The notes: a model not told the origin generated them from the letters alone. A stretch of DNA of 45,128 nucleotides from Candidatus Bathyarchaeota archaeon (GCA_026015035.1 JAOZHB010000012.1:1-45128), one strand, 5' to 3'; numbered from the stretch's first letter, positions 19,196-29,053 are shown. Numbers and translations are program-made.

Positions 19196-19507
19196 ATGGT
19201 TTATTGTGCTAACTGTGGAAAACAGAATGAGGATTCTGCAGAGTTTTGCGTCGATTGTGGTACGTCCCTCTATCCTAAGATAAACAAAAGACGATGGCCT
19301 GCGCAAGAAAGACGAAGAGACGACGGATGTTTCGGGCTTCCCCACGGAGGCGCAATCTTCGGCCTTTTAATTGGCGTCCTCATCATTTTCGCTGGGCTGC
19401 AGCAGCTTTACGGGTGGAGTGTTGATGTGGGGCCCTTTGCAGTCATCCTCTTCGGGCTGCTTATCATAGCAGGCGCCCTCTATGGATTGACTCGCAGACG
19501 AAGCTGA
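19196..19507 (+). CDS. Zinc-ribbon membrane protein
   Basis: MVYCANCGKQNEDSAEFCVDCG then two hydrophobic segments. The ORF opens at 19163, but ATG 19196 precedes the ribbon. Confidence 0.75.
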   Translation: MVYCANCGKQNEDSAEFCVDCGTSLYPKINKRRWPAQERRRDDGCFGLPHGGAIFGLLIGVLIIFAGLQQLYGWSVDVGPFAVILFGLLIIAGALYGLTRRRS

Positions 19508-19665
19508 CGTCCCTTTATCCACCCTTGCAAGGAGGTCTCTCGGGTGCAACAGCGACCTCCATCCGTAGTTATCTATTTGACACAGAGGTCTCCGCGATTG
19601 TATTTCGAAGAACTTCAAATAAACCTAATTAAGGACACGATCATTTTCCCTTAGTCGTACCGCTG

Positions 19666-21096
19666 ATGAAAGTTCTTTTTGTGGAGCCACCAAAAGACAT
19701 CTGGTTCGTTATGGGGGAGTACCTACCCCCACCCTACGGGATTATCCAGCTTGCAGCATACTTGGAACGTGAAGTGAACGATGTTGAGATCAAAGTGTTG
19801 GACTGTACGGCTGAACAAATGGATTGGACTATGCTGGAGCAGCGAGTGCAATCCTTCAACCCAGACATCGTGGCTTCAAGTGCGTTAGCCACATGTAACA
19901 CGTACTTAGTCGTCCGAGCCCTTGAACTTGCAAAAAAAGTCGACCCGGACATCTTGACAATTGCTGGTGGTCAACACTTTACCGCAACCGCCCGGGAAAG
20001 CCTGGAAACTTATCCCGAAATCGATGTCATCGTTCGAGGTGAAGGCGAACTAACCTTAACCGAACTCGTTGAAGCAGCCAGAGCACACTCTTCTTTTTCT
20101 CAAGTGAAGGGCATATCCTTCAGAAATAAGGGGCAAATCAAACACACGCCTCCTCGACCGCTGATTGAAAATCTCGACGATCTGCCCTTCCCCGGATACC
20201 ACTTTGTTAAACATTTGGTTCATAAGTATCACTTTAAGGCGAGTGTGGGCACCGACGCGCCTTACGCCTTGATCGAGGGTTCCCGAGGCTGCCAGCATCG
20301 ATGCACCTTTTGTTCGCAGTGGTGCCACTGGCTAGGAACGTGGAGAGCAAAGTCTCCTCAACGCATTGCAGACGAAATGGCTTTTTGCTATAACAACTAC
20401 GGCAGCCGATTTCTTTGGTTGACCGATGACAACTTCGGCTTCGGTGAACGCGCGAGTCAACTTGCTGACGCTCTCATCCAAAGCGGGGTTTCGGATGACT
20501 TGATGTGGTTCACTCAAGCGCGATGCGACGACGTTATCCAACATAAAGAAGTGTTGCCCAAACTACGGAAGTCGGGTCTTCGCTGGATCCTGTTAGGAGT
20601 GGAAAACTCGAAAGAGTCAACGCTGAACACGTTCCGGAAGAACTTGAGTCCGGAAGATGCTAATGAGGCCGTTAAGCTCTTGCAGGCGAACGACATTTTC
20701 GCCCAAGCCATGTTCATAATAGGCGAACGCAAGGATACCGCTGACTCCATTGCGAGTTTACGAGTTTATGCAAACGACTTGGATCCCGACTTCGTCATAT
20801 TCGCGGTTCTCACACCCTTCCCCGGAACGGAACTGTACGAGGAAGCCAAACGGAGTGGTTGGATCGAGGACTGGAATTGGGCTCATTACGACATGATACA
20901 CGCTATCATGGCTACAGAAACCATGTCACGGAAGAACGTGCAGGAAGAACTCTACAAATGCTATCAAAGCTTTTATGGGTCTTGGCAGAGGCGCTTTCGA
21001 GGCCTGTTTTCCCGAAACGAATTGAAGCGACGCATTTACTGGTACATGACGGGGCAAGGCATCATCAGCCAACTTAAAACGCTTTTTGAAGAGTAG
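19666..21096 (+). CDS. B12-binding domain radical SAM protein
   Basis: N-terminal PPPYGIIQLAAYLE and cobalamin-binding-like domain, radical SAM motif GSRGCQHRCTFCSQW, then TDDNFGFG and FPGTELYEEA. Confidence 0.92.
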   Translation: MKVLFVEPPKDIWFVMGEYLPPPYGIIQLAAYLEREVNDVEIKVLDCTAEQMDWTMLEQRVQSFNPDIVASSALATCNTYLVVRALELAKKVDPDILTIAGGQHFTATARESLETYPEIDVIVRGEGELTLTELVEAARAHSSFSQVKGISFRNKGQIKHTPPRPLIENLDDLPFPGYHFVKHLVHKYHFKASVGTDAPYALIEGSRGCQHRCTFCSQWCHWLGTWRAKSPQRIADEMAFCYNNYGSRFLWLTDDNFGFGERASQLADALIQSGVSDDLMWFTQARCDDVIQHKEVLPKLRKSGLRWILLGVENSKESTLNTFRKNLSPEDANEAVKLLQANDIFAQAMFIIGERKDTADSIASLRVYANDLDPDFVIFAVLTPFPGTELYEEAKRSGWIEDWNWAHYDMIHAIMATETMSRKNVQEELYKCYQSFYGSWQRRFRGLFSRNELKRRIYWYMTGQGIISQLKTLFEE

Positions 21097-21107
21097 ATCA
21101 CCTTCTC

Positions 21108-21872
21108 CTACCAGTAGCTACACGATTGGAATCCGCACGTGGCACATACCTTTGTATGCTCGCGTTGAGAAAGCGTCATGCGCGTGAAGATCCAGAAAAC
21201 CATCAAGGCGATGAGATATGCCTCGAGCACAAAGTTGTCTTTCAACGCATTCACTCCCACAAGAAGGAGAAACGCTCCCGCCACAAATACGACATTCAAC
21301 AAGAAGTGGGCTGTGCTGTTGCTTCCTTTGAAAAGATGATATTGAAGTAACCCCGCCACGACCCCCCCGACGCCAATTCCAAACGCATGCCCCCCCGCTT
21401 CACCCACACCGAAACCGAGGAAAAAGTATGAGAAACAGCCGACGAGAGAAATCACCGCGCCCGTGACGAGGCCCATACAGCCCGCACAATATGTGGCACC
21501 CTCGACCTGTAAAACGTGTGTCGAAAAACCTCCACACGTAGGATGGTGCCCTCTAAACGTGACCGTTGCTCTCCGGGGACTGGCTGACTCCATCTTATCC
21601 ACAGCCTTATCCTGGCTTCGAAAATGAAGTATTCGTGAACAGCGAGAAGGAAAGACGCCGACCATTATGCCTAGCAGGCAGATACCAGTAAATATTAAAC
21701 TCGTCACCTGTGTTTGCATTGGGAACGTTATCCTTGAAGCTGTGGTGTTGAAGGTCATTACTACGAGGAGGCCTAAACCAAGCAGGGAAACACCGATATA
21801 TCCTATTGAAAGAGTGTCAGGGGAGGTTAGGGACGGCTTGTTCAAGATAGTTCCCTTCGAAGACTGACTCAC
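21108..21872 (-). CDS. DUF2085-like multi-pass membrane protein
   Basis: HHPTCGGFSTHVLQVEGATYCAGCMGLVTGAVISL plus several TM segments. Confidence 0.55.
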   Translation of the reverse strand: MSQSSKGTILNKPSLTSPDTLSIGYIGVSLLGLGLLVVMTFNTTASRITFPMQTQVTSLIFTGICLLGIMVGVFPSRCSRILHFRSQDKAVDKMESASPRRATVTFRGHHPTCGGFSTHVLQVEGATYCAGCMGLVTGAVISLVGCFSYFFLGFGVGEAGGHAFGIGVGGVVAGLLQYHLFKGSNSTAHFLLNVVFVAGAFLLLVGVNALKDNFVLEAYLIALMVFWIFTRMTLSQREHTKVCATCGFQSCSYW

Positions 21873-22348
21873 TAAGTATCTGGAGGCTCTTCTCTTAAGA
21901 GTCTTTACGGAGAGCCGTCTTTCTCACGCCTCCTGCACTACGAATTGTGGGTGATCACACAGTAGACTTATACCCTCTTGAGTGGACGCGGTTCGAGGAA
22001 GCGAGGAACAGAGGCGGGTGAGTGGAAGACTCTGTATTTACATCGAGTACAGAGGATTATTGAGTGAAATCTCCATACTATCTAGCTAAGTAGGCTCCGA
22101 CTGTCGTGAATCTCCTCGAAAACGAGAGAAGTCGATAAATACGTCACCTCTTTTCCATCCCACTCTCAGATGAGGAACGCAGAAGGCGTCCACAGCCATA
22201 AAAAAAGCTTGATAACCTCTCTCCCTGGCTTAAGAACAAACCCTAATAATGGTACTACTCCAAGTGGAGAACCCCCTCTTCGGAAAAGAGGTTAAATGCA
22301 ACGCTTCTGTACTACCTTTATTCTACAGCTAAAACGTGGTGGTGTCCT

Positions 22349-23254
22349 TTGGAGGATAATCATCGACCGTTCCGGCATCTGCAGACAGCTGCCTTATTCG
22401 CGGTCATACTCGTCAGTATTTCGTCGTCCTCACTGCTCGTCGTATTGTCTGGGGCGACAGCGGTCTCCTGTGCGTTCTGGAGAGTCTTCTTGGCGAGTTT
22501 GATTCTCGGGTTGACGAAGCTTCTACGTCGAAGGGAAACAGGCCTCCAACTTGACCAGAGGCTTTTCATGTACTCGATTGTTTCCGGCATCCTACTCGCT
22601 GTCCACTTCCTTCTTTGGATGGAATCCTTGTTCCTCATCCCTATCGCGGTCAGTACTACCGTCGTGGTGACATATCCTCTCTTTTCCCTTCTCATCGATC
22701 ATTTTATCTTTAAGGAAGACATCGGGACATTTCAAGTCCTTGGACTCACAGCTGGCTTCATAGGCGTTCTCCTATTCCTACACCCGCAGATCCTGACGAG
22801 CTACGAGTATCATGGTGTCTTGTTGGCTTTTGGTGGAGCGTTGGGTGCAACAGGCTATTTTAGTATCGGTCGGTTTGTGAGACGGAAAACCGATGTACTG
22901 AGTTATACCTTTTTCACGTATGCGAGTGCTTCCATTTCCCTTCTCTTGTATGCTTTACTCCGCAATGAAGACCTTTGGACTTATCCCCCGCAAACGTATA
23001 CATTCTTCCTCTTGCTCGCGGTTGTGCCGATGATCGGGGGGCATACTCTGATCAACTACCTTCTGCGATACGTGAAGACGAGTGTCGCAACATCCATTGC
23101 GCTGGGTGAGCCTGTAGGCGCCTCCATCCTCGCCCACCTCCTTTTACAGCAACAGATAGACGTGCCTCAAGCATTGGTCATGACGCTGGTTCTATCTTCA
23201 ATAGCGTTAACAATCTCTCAGGAGATAAAGAAGGGCGCTTCCGTGACACGTTAA
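22349..23254 (+). CDS. EamA/DMT family transporter
   Basis: About 10 TM segments; VSCAFWRVFLASLILG, TYPLFSLLIDHFIFKE, GVLLAFGGALGATGYFSIGR, ALGEPVGASILAHLLL. Confidence 0.9.
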   Translation: MEDNHRPFRHLQTAALFAVILVSISSSSLLVVLSGATAVSCAFWRVFLASLILGLTKLLRRRETGLQLDQRLFMYSIVSGILLAVHFLLWMESLFLIPIAVSTTVVVTYPLFSLLIDHFIFKEDIGTFQVLGLTAGFIGVLLFLHPQILTSYEYHGVLLAFGGALGATGYFSIGRFVRRKTDVLSYTFFTYASASISLLLYALLRNEDLWTYPPQTYTFFLLLAVVPMIGGHTLINYLLRYVKTSVATSIALGEPVGASILAHLLLQQQIDVPQALVMTLVLSSIALTISQEIKKGASVTR

Positions 23255-23422
23255 TCCCAAGTGTATGCTATCGATCTGAAAACATTAATTGAAGATAGCC
23301 ATCAGAAAAGCGTGGCTAACTCGTGGTTCGTAGCTAGCTAGGTCAGATCCCCCTGAACCGATAGATGTCCTCAATGAGAAGTATTTTATACCCAGCAATC
23401 CAATCTGTATTGACGTCTCTGA

Positions 23423-24337
23423 ATGTTGGAGTTTAACGAAATGGAGTTTCCTCAACAAGACAAAGACCTTCTGCATGGCGTTATTGACCTCCACATCCAC
23501 ACGATGCCCAGCGTCTACGACAGGCCCTTCGATGCTTTAGCGTTGTCCCGGCAGGGGCGGGCTGTAGGATACCGGGCGATCCTCTTCAAGTGCCATCACG
23601 CCATCAACGCTGACTGCATGTACATCGTTCGGAAGACCTTTCCCGGTATCAAGGCTTTCGGCGGGGTCGTCCTCAACTACGCAGTGGGTGGCCTCAACCC
23701 TGCAGCAGTCGACGCAGCCATCGGCTTGGGCGCCAAGGAGGTGTGGATGCCCACGATGAACGCGGCGAATCACGTCAAGGTCTTCGGGAAGGCGGAGTAC
23801 CTCTGGCATAAGCGGGTGATAGAGTCCACGAGGACGCCTGTACCCACTTCGGGACTCACTATACTGGTCGACGGCGAAGTCAGAGCCGAGGTTCACGAGA
23901 TCTTGGGGCTGATCGCTGACGCAGATGTCGTTTTGGGGACCGGTCACATCTCGTTAAAAGAGGTTTACGCCCTCCTCAAGGCAGCGAAGGACGAAGGCGT
24001 TAAGAAGATTCTGGTAACCCACCCCGAGTGGGAGGCGACGACTTGGCCTGTAGAGGATCAGATAAAGATGGCTGAGATGGGCGCCGTAATGGAACACTGC
24101 TTCAACGCTCTGATGCCGTTCAGGAAAAGCTACAATCCCTCTCTCATGGTGGAGGCGATACGACGGGTGGGCGCTGACCGGTGTGTCATGGCCACTGACT
24201 TCGGCCAGTGGCGGAGCCCCCACCCCATTGAGGGCATGCGGCACTTCATTCACTTGATGATGCAGCTGGGCATTAGTGAACGGGAGATCGAAGTGATGAC
24301 GAAAGAGAACCCCGCCCGACTTCTGGGGCTCACCTAG
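23423..24337 (+). CDS. DUF6282-like metal-dependent (amidohydrolase-type) protein
   Basis: GVIDLHIHTMPSVYDRPFDA, LFKCHHAINAD, GTGHISLKEVYAL, ILVTHPEWEATTW, MATDFGQWRSPHPIEGMRHFI. Confidence 0.75.
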   Translation: MLEFNEMEFPQQDKDLLHGVIDLHIHTMPSVYDRPFDALALSRQGRAVGYRAILFKCHHAINADCMYIVRKTFPGIKAFGGVVLNYAVGGLNPAAVDAAIGLGAKEVWMPTMNAANHVKVFGKAEYLWHKRVIESTRTPVPTSGLTILVDGEVRAEVHEILGLIADADVVLGTGHISLKEVYALLKAAKDEGVKKILVTHPEWEATTWPVEDQIKMAEMGAVMEHCFNALMPFRKSYNPSLMVEAIRRVGADRCVMATDFGQWRSPHPIEGMRHFIHLMMQLGISEREIEVMTKENPARLLGLT

Positions 24338-24373
24338 CCCTTCAAGTCGACTGAGGATCTAGCTAGCTATTTT

Positions 24374-24417
24374 GAATTTACACATTACTATAAAAAATGC
24401 CTAAAAAGTGTAAATTC
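24374..24417. promoter_or_regulatory. 10-bp perfect inverted repeat GAATTTACAC / GTGTAAATTC with 24-nt spacer
   Basis: Read directly at 24374-24383 and 24408-24417. Confidence 0.6.
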
Positions 24418-24482
24418 TAGGGCCTTACAGTGTAAGTTCCCGAAATTTGTTGTTATCTAGCTAGGCCACTGCTGTAAGCACC

Positions 24483-24632
24483 GGTGGACCGGGCCTCTCC
24501 CATTTTTCCTCGTGTAAAAAGCGATAAATTGAAAAAAAAATTCCAGGAATGAGCGTAAATTGCGGCGTATTGCGTCAAAGGAGCCTATAAAACGGCTCAT
24601 GGCAGGGGAAATGACACGGATAATGCATGCAT
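24483..24632 (-). repeat. Intergenic repeat element, copy B (candidate ncRNA or MITE-like element)
   Basis: Reverse complement aligns along its length with 10381-10535 (see copy A). Confidence 0.75.
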
Positions 24633-24645
24633 TATGCCATGTAAA

Positions 24646-24659
24646 AGCGCGCGCGCGCC
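24646..24659. repeat. Alternating (CG)n tract flanking copy B
   Basis: aagcgcgcgcgcgcctg in intergenic DNA. Confidence 0.8.
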
Positions 24660-24947
24660 TGAAATGCCGGGAGCGTCCGAGGAGCAGCGGGTCCAAGTCG
24701 TCGACCTGTTGAATACAGTGATGAGACGGGTCGACGCAGGCTTCATCAGCTCCCAGCCCATGACCCTCTCAGCGGCTTCGAGTCATGCCGATCGCATCCC
24801 AACGCATTCGAAGCTAGCTAGCTTTAGCTATAAAACTCATAGAAAAAGTGTAAAATGAAATGTTTAGCTAGCTAAGCTCGAAGCTCGTGTAGACTCGCGG
24901 ACTTCCTGCTTTCACGTCCTTTTATGTGTCACTGAAGCTACCTCACC

Positions 24948-25991
24948 TCAAAGGACTGGTTTAACGTAGTCTTCTCCACGCGCCTCTAGGGATCCCACTA
25001 CAATTCGGTGATAAACGTGCCTACGTCGCCGATCACGGACTTGTTCCAGCTTTCCCCTCACCCTGACCACGTCTCCACAATCATAGATTCCTCCGTAGAA
25101 CCCGTCGTAGGTGACGACGTTTTCTACGGTTACGCCTCCTTCCAAGACTTCAAGAAAGTCTACGCCGTACGTGCATGGGAGGACCAGGGAGTTTTTCACC
25201 TCCGTTATTCTCGCTTTCCCCTCCACGAGCATGAGGGGCGTATACCGTTTATCCCCGTAAATCTCTCTTACTTCTTCTCTCGTTTTCACAATGTGAATGG
25301 AGAAGGGGGTATCCTTGAAGAACCCGTAGTTCCATCGCCTTCTAAAGACGTCCGCGGCCTCGTTCAAGGTGAGAGGGTACTTGTTCAGCCACTTCTCTAG
25401 CAGCTTCGCTACTGCTTTTCCACGATGCTTTGTCAGTACGCTATCACCGGCTTCCAACTCTCGTTGGAGAAACCGTTTGATCTTCCACCCCTCGTCACGT
25501 CCGTACACGACGAGGTCTATGTCGGAGAAGGTGGGTTGATGGATGTTGGTCAGGATTGACCCCGTTACGCCGAAACGGTCTTTGGGAATGGACGTCTCTT
25601 GGGAGAGATAGGACGCCAGTTGTATCGCGGTTTCTTGGAGAGGATCTACCTCCTCCGCTTCGAAGAGGTGTTGAAGCTGTTTTTCCGGGGCATAGCGCTC
25701 TGCTACGAATCGTTTGGGAACCGCCGACATTGTAACGTTGAGGATTCGAGAGTGAAAGATGTACTGGGGATACTGTTGGGTTAGCATCTGTATGTTAGCT
25801 GCAAGGCTGGGTATAGTGTAGTTCGGCATCGTTCGCGAGTAGCTCTCTCCTCGTCGTCCCCAGCGGCCTTCGTGGGACGTAACGTACTTCAGATATGATA
25901 TTACGCGGTTCCTAGGATGAGTGCCTCCAACCACGCAGAAGAGGAAGCCTTCCACCGTTTTCAGGAAATCCCGGTCCAAGAAGCCTCTCAT
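24948..25991 (-). CDS. Nucleotidyltransferase-domain protein (COG1665-like), paralog 2
   Basis: FGVTGSILTNIHQPTFSDIDLVVYGRDE is a minimal NTase GS..D.D signature. It is collinear with the upstream paralog. Confidence 0.8.
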   Translation of the reverse strand: MRGFLDRDFLKTVEGFLFCVVGGTHPRNRVISYLKYVTSHEGRWGRRGESYSRTMPNYTIPSLAANIQMLTQQYPQYIFHSRILNVTMSAVPKRFVAERYAPEKQLQHLFEAEEVDPLQETAIQLASYLSQETSIPKDRFGVTGSILTNIHQPTFSDIDLVVYGRDEGWKIKRFLQRELEAGDSVLTKHRGKAVAKLLEKWLNKYPLTLNEAADVFRRRWNYGFFKDTPFSIHIVKTREEVREIYGDKRYTPLMLVEGKARITEVKNSLVLPCTYGVDFLEVLEGGVTVENVVTYDGFYGGIYDCGDVVRVRGKLEQVRDRRRRHVYHRIVVGSLEARGEDYVKPVL

Positions 25992-27037
25992 GGAACCCCC
26001 GGCTCCAACTCATCACGTCTCTCGTGAAGGGTAACCATGTAGTCCCCAGGATTACCGCCCAGCAACAATCGATAGTGCGTTTGCCCCTGCGTTGTAACTC
26101 GTTCCAGTTTACCCCGGGCTACAACCCACTCACCTCTTACAGCTTGGTCACAGAATCGTCCGCGGAAGGAAGAGACCTCGGTTACAAGCGCCGTTTCTCC
26201 CGCCATCACTTCTACATCAGCCAGAGCATAGGTGCAAGGTGTAAAGAGGCCTTCAGAGGCATCGACGACCCGTCCTTTAACAGTGGCGTATCCCGCATTC
26301 CGGTACACCGTGTCTCCATACCGTTCCGTCACTTCCCGCCACTCCTTTACGTAACGAATGAAAAACTCCCGTCCCCCGAAGAAGCCTTGAAAGGTTTTTC
26401 TCGCTTCGTGGAATACGTAGTCGTTAAAGGAGACGGGCGTGCTTCTCTGTCTCTCGTCATATCGACGGCGTAACTCCTCTCTCCCGTAAGGCGTAACCGC
26501 CTCTTCCTCTTGGAGGAGTTTCTTCAACGCGGCGCGAACGGCCACGCTGTTCTCCCGTCCATAAACGACGAGGTCTATATCCGATTGGGTTGAGTGTAAC
26601 CCAACCAGGACCGAGCCGGAGACGCCGAAGTGCTTCAACGAGGTGTGAGTGACCTCGTTTAACAGCTTGACGAAGTCCAGGGTCTGCGTCTCCACCGCAT
26701 CCAGATGGGTATTACCGAGAAGGTGACGTGTTTTTTGTTGGGGTTTATAGTGGTGAGCCACGTCATTCACGGGCACTTCATTTAGCCACGCATCTAACAC
26801 CTTATCGTAACGGAGGTATTGAGGACGATGTTTTCTGAGGAAGTCATAGCGTTCCGATAAATCGTAGATTTTTCGGTATTTCACACCTCTCCGCGCTCGG
26901 TCTCCCTGTTCATCGGGAACGTACCTTACGAAGGCGATGACGCCGTCGAGGGGGTGAACCAAGCCTTTAACGTCGAAGACCCAGCCGTCCTTGGATTCCA
27001 CGAAGTCGCCTTCCCTTACCCTCAACGCCCTCCCCAT
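25988..27037 (-). CDS. Nucleotidyltransferase-domain protein (COG1665-like), paralog 1
   Basis: FGVSGSVLVGLHSTQSDIDLVVYGREN, and N-terminal DFVESKDGWVFDVKGLVHPLDGVIAFVRYVPDEQGDRARRGVKYRKIYDL. Overlaps the next gene by 4 nt (ATGA). Confidence 0.82.
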   Translation of the reverse strand: MGRALRVREGDFVESKDGWVFDVKGLVHPLDGVIAFVRYVPDEQGDRARRGVKYRKIYDLSERYDFLRKHRPQYLRYDKVLDAWLNEVPVNDVAHHYKPQQKTRHLLGNTHLDAVETQTLDFVKLLNEVTHTSLKHFGVSGSVLVGLHSTQSDIDLVVYGRENSVAVRAALKKLLQEEEAVTPYGREELRRRYDERQRSTPVSFNDYVFHEARKTFQGFFGGREFFIRYVKEWREVTERYGDTVYRNAGYATVKGRVVDASEGLFTPCTYALADVEVMAGETALVTEVSSFRGRFCDQAVRGEWVVARGKLERVTTQGQTHYRLLLGGNPGDYMVTLHERRDELEPGVP

Positions 27038-27229
27038 TCACCGTAATTAGGGCTCCACCTTTAAAACCCTCTTGATTCTGTTTGTGTTTCGACGCTGTTA
27101 CGTGGGTGCCTAATCAAGAAGGGAATGTCTTCTTTTACAAGGATATAATTCATAAATGTTTTTAGAGAGGAACCTTAAAGACTGATGTGAGTCATATTTT
27201 ACGTGAAATTTACTGAGGAGAGATGGCTG

Positions 27230-29053
27230 GTGTGTGGCATCTTTGGCTGCGTGCTTCGAGAGGGGAAGGCAGCGCCGATCATCCATCAGGCTCTTAAACG
27301 CCTTGAGTACAGAGGGTATGACTCCGTCGGCGTGGCGACAATTTACGATGGCCGGTTACAGATTAAAAAGGATAGTGGATGCGTCGACGACGTTCATAAA
27401 AAACTGGATTTAAACGACCTCAATGGAATGATTGGCATCGGCCACACGCGGTGGGCCACCCACGGGGCGCCCTTGATGATTAATGCCCATCCTCATACCG
27501 ACTGCGAAGGAAAAATTGCCGTGGTACACAACGGGATCCTCGAGAATTACAGTGACTTGAAGGCCGAGTTACTCGTCAGGGGACACCTGTTCGCTTCTCG
27601 AACCGATACGGAGGTCGTCCCCCACCTCATCGAAGACTACATGAAGCAGGGATTCGCTTTCTTGGACGGGGTGCGTGAAACCGTGAAACGGCTTGAGGGC
27701 TCTTATGCCCTCGCTATTATCTACGCCAATGAGCCCGATAAGATCGTCTGCGCTCGAAGTCAAAGCCCCATCGTCATCGGCGCTTCGGATATTGACTCCT
27801 GTGTCTCATCGGACATTCCAACGGTTCTCCCCTTAACGAACAAGATTTTAGACGTTCAAAACGGGGAACTGGGCATCCTCACCGCGAACACTCTTAACCT
27901 CGTGCGAATCAGCGACGGGACTCCGATTCAAAGAGATCTCAGAACCATAACCTGGGACGTGGAGCTGGCGCAGAAGCAGGGCTATCCCCACTTTATGTTG
28001 AAGGAGATTCATGAGCAACCGCGATGCCTGGAAGACGCCATGAGGCTGCAGCGGAGATACATTGACTTGATCACTACCTTTCTAGACCGATCTAGGGAGA
28101 TCTACCTCCTTGCTTGCGGAACGTCCTACAACGCCTGCCTCGCCGCTGCCTACATGTTCTCCAACCTCTGTAACCTCTCCACTCACCCCATCATCGCTTC
28201 CGAATTCATTGAACAATATGGTAATGCCGTAAACATCGAGAGCACCATCCTCGCGGTCAGTCAGTCAGGGGAGACCGCAGACATCCTCCACGCCATAGAC
28301 CACGCCAGGTTTAAGGCAGCCACCATCCTAGGGTTAACGAACACCATTGGCTCCACCTTGACACGGGTTTCCCGCGCCTATGTCTGTCAACAATCAGGGC
28401 CAGAGATAGGCGTGGCCGCCACCAAAACCTTTACGTCCCAGTTACTGGTGCTGGCTCAACTGGCTCTATCCCTAGCTGAAGTCAGGGGTAAAGTGTCACA
28501 AGAACGAATCGACGAGTTCGAAGTCAAACTAAATGAAATCACGCACATCTCTGAAACAGTAATCAACACTCAAGAGGAAAAAGTGAAGGCCGTCGTGGAG
28601 AAGTATAGAACAGCGAAGTGCTTCTACTTCCTGGGCAGAGGCATCAACACGGCAACGGCCTTAGAAGGCAGGTTAAAGCTTTTAGAGCTTGCCTACGTAC
28701 CTTCAATCGCGTATCCCGCAGGGGAGAGTAAACACGGACCCATCAGTCTGATTCAAGAAGGCTTTCCAGCCATATTCGTCTGTCCCAAGAACGAAACGAG
28801 GAAAGCCCTAATCGGGAACATCATGGAAATGAAAGCTCGAGGAGCGAAGATAATCGCCGTCTTAGACGAAGAAGACCAAGAAGTGAAGAATTTAGTCGAT
28901 GACTATTTTGAAATCCCAACAGGCATCCCTGAAATTCTGTCACCGATTCCCTATGTTATCCCTCTGCAACTATTTGCATACTACATGGCGTTGGCCCGGA
29001 ACTGTGATCCTGATAAGCCGAAAAACCTAGCCAAATCCGTAACCGTTCTATAA
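27230..29053 (+). CDS. glmS: Glutamine--fructose-6-phosphate aminotransferase (isomerizing)
   Basis: CGIFGC...LKRLEYRGYDSVGVA, GIGHTRWATHG, HNGILENY and two SIS domains. GTG at 27230 places the catalytic Cys at position 2; the ORF-track start at 27203 is probably too early. Confidence 0.95.
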   Translation: MCGIFGCVLREGKAAPIIHQALKRLEYRGYDSVGVATIYDGRLQIKKDSGCVDDVHKKLDLNDLNGMIGIGHTRWATHGAPLMINAHPHTDCEGKIAVVHNGILENYSDLKAELLVRGHLFASRTDTEVVPHLIEDYMKQGFAFLDGVRETVKRLEGSYALAIIYANEPDKIVCARSQSPIVIGASDIDSCVSSDIPTVLPLTNKILDVQNGELGILTANTLNLVRISDGTPIQRDLRTITWDVELAQKQGYPHFMLKEIHEQPRCLEDAMRLQRRYIDLITTFLDRSREIYLLACGTSYNACLAAAYMFSNLCNLSTHPIIASEFIEQYGNAVNIESTILAVSQSGETADILHAIDHARFKAATILGLTNTIGSTLTRVSRAYVCQQSGPEIGVAATKTFTSQLLVLAQLALSLAEVRGKVSQERIDEFEVKLNEITHISETVINTQEEKVKAVVEKYRTAKCFYFLGRGINTATALEGRLKLLELAYVPSIAYPAGESKHGPISLIQEGFPAIFVCPKNETRKALIGNIMEMKARGAKIIAVLDEEDQEVKNLVDDYFEIPTGIPEILSPIPYVIPLQLFAYYMALARNCDPDKPKNLAKSVTVL

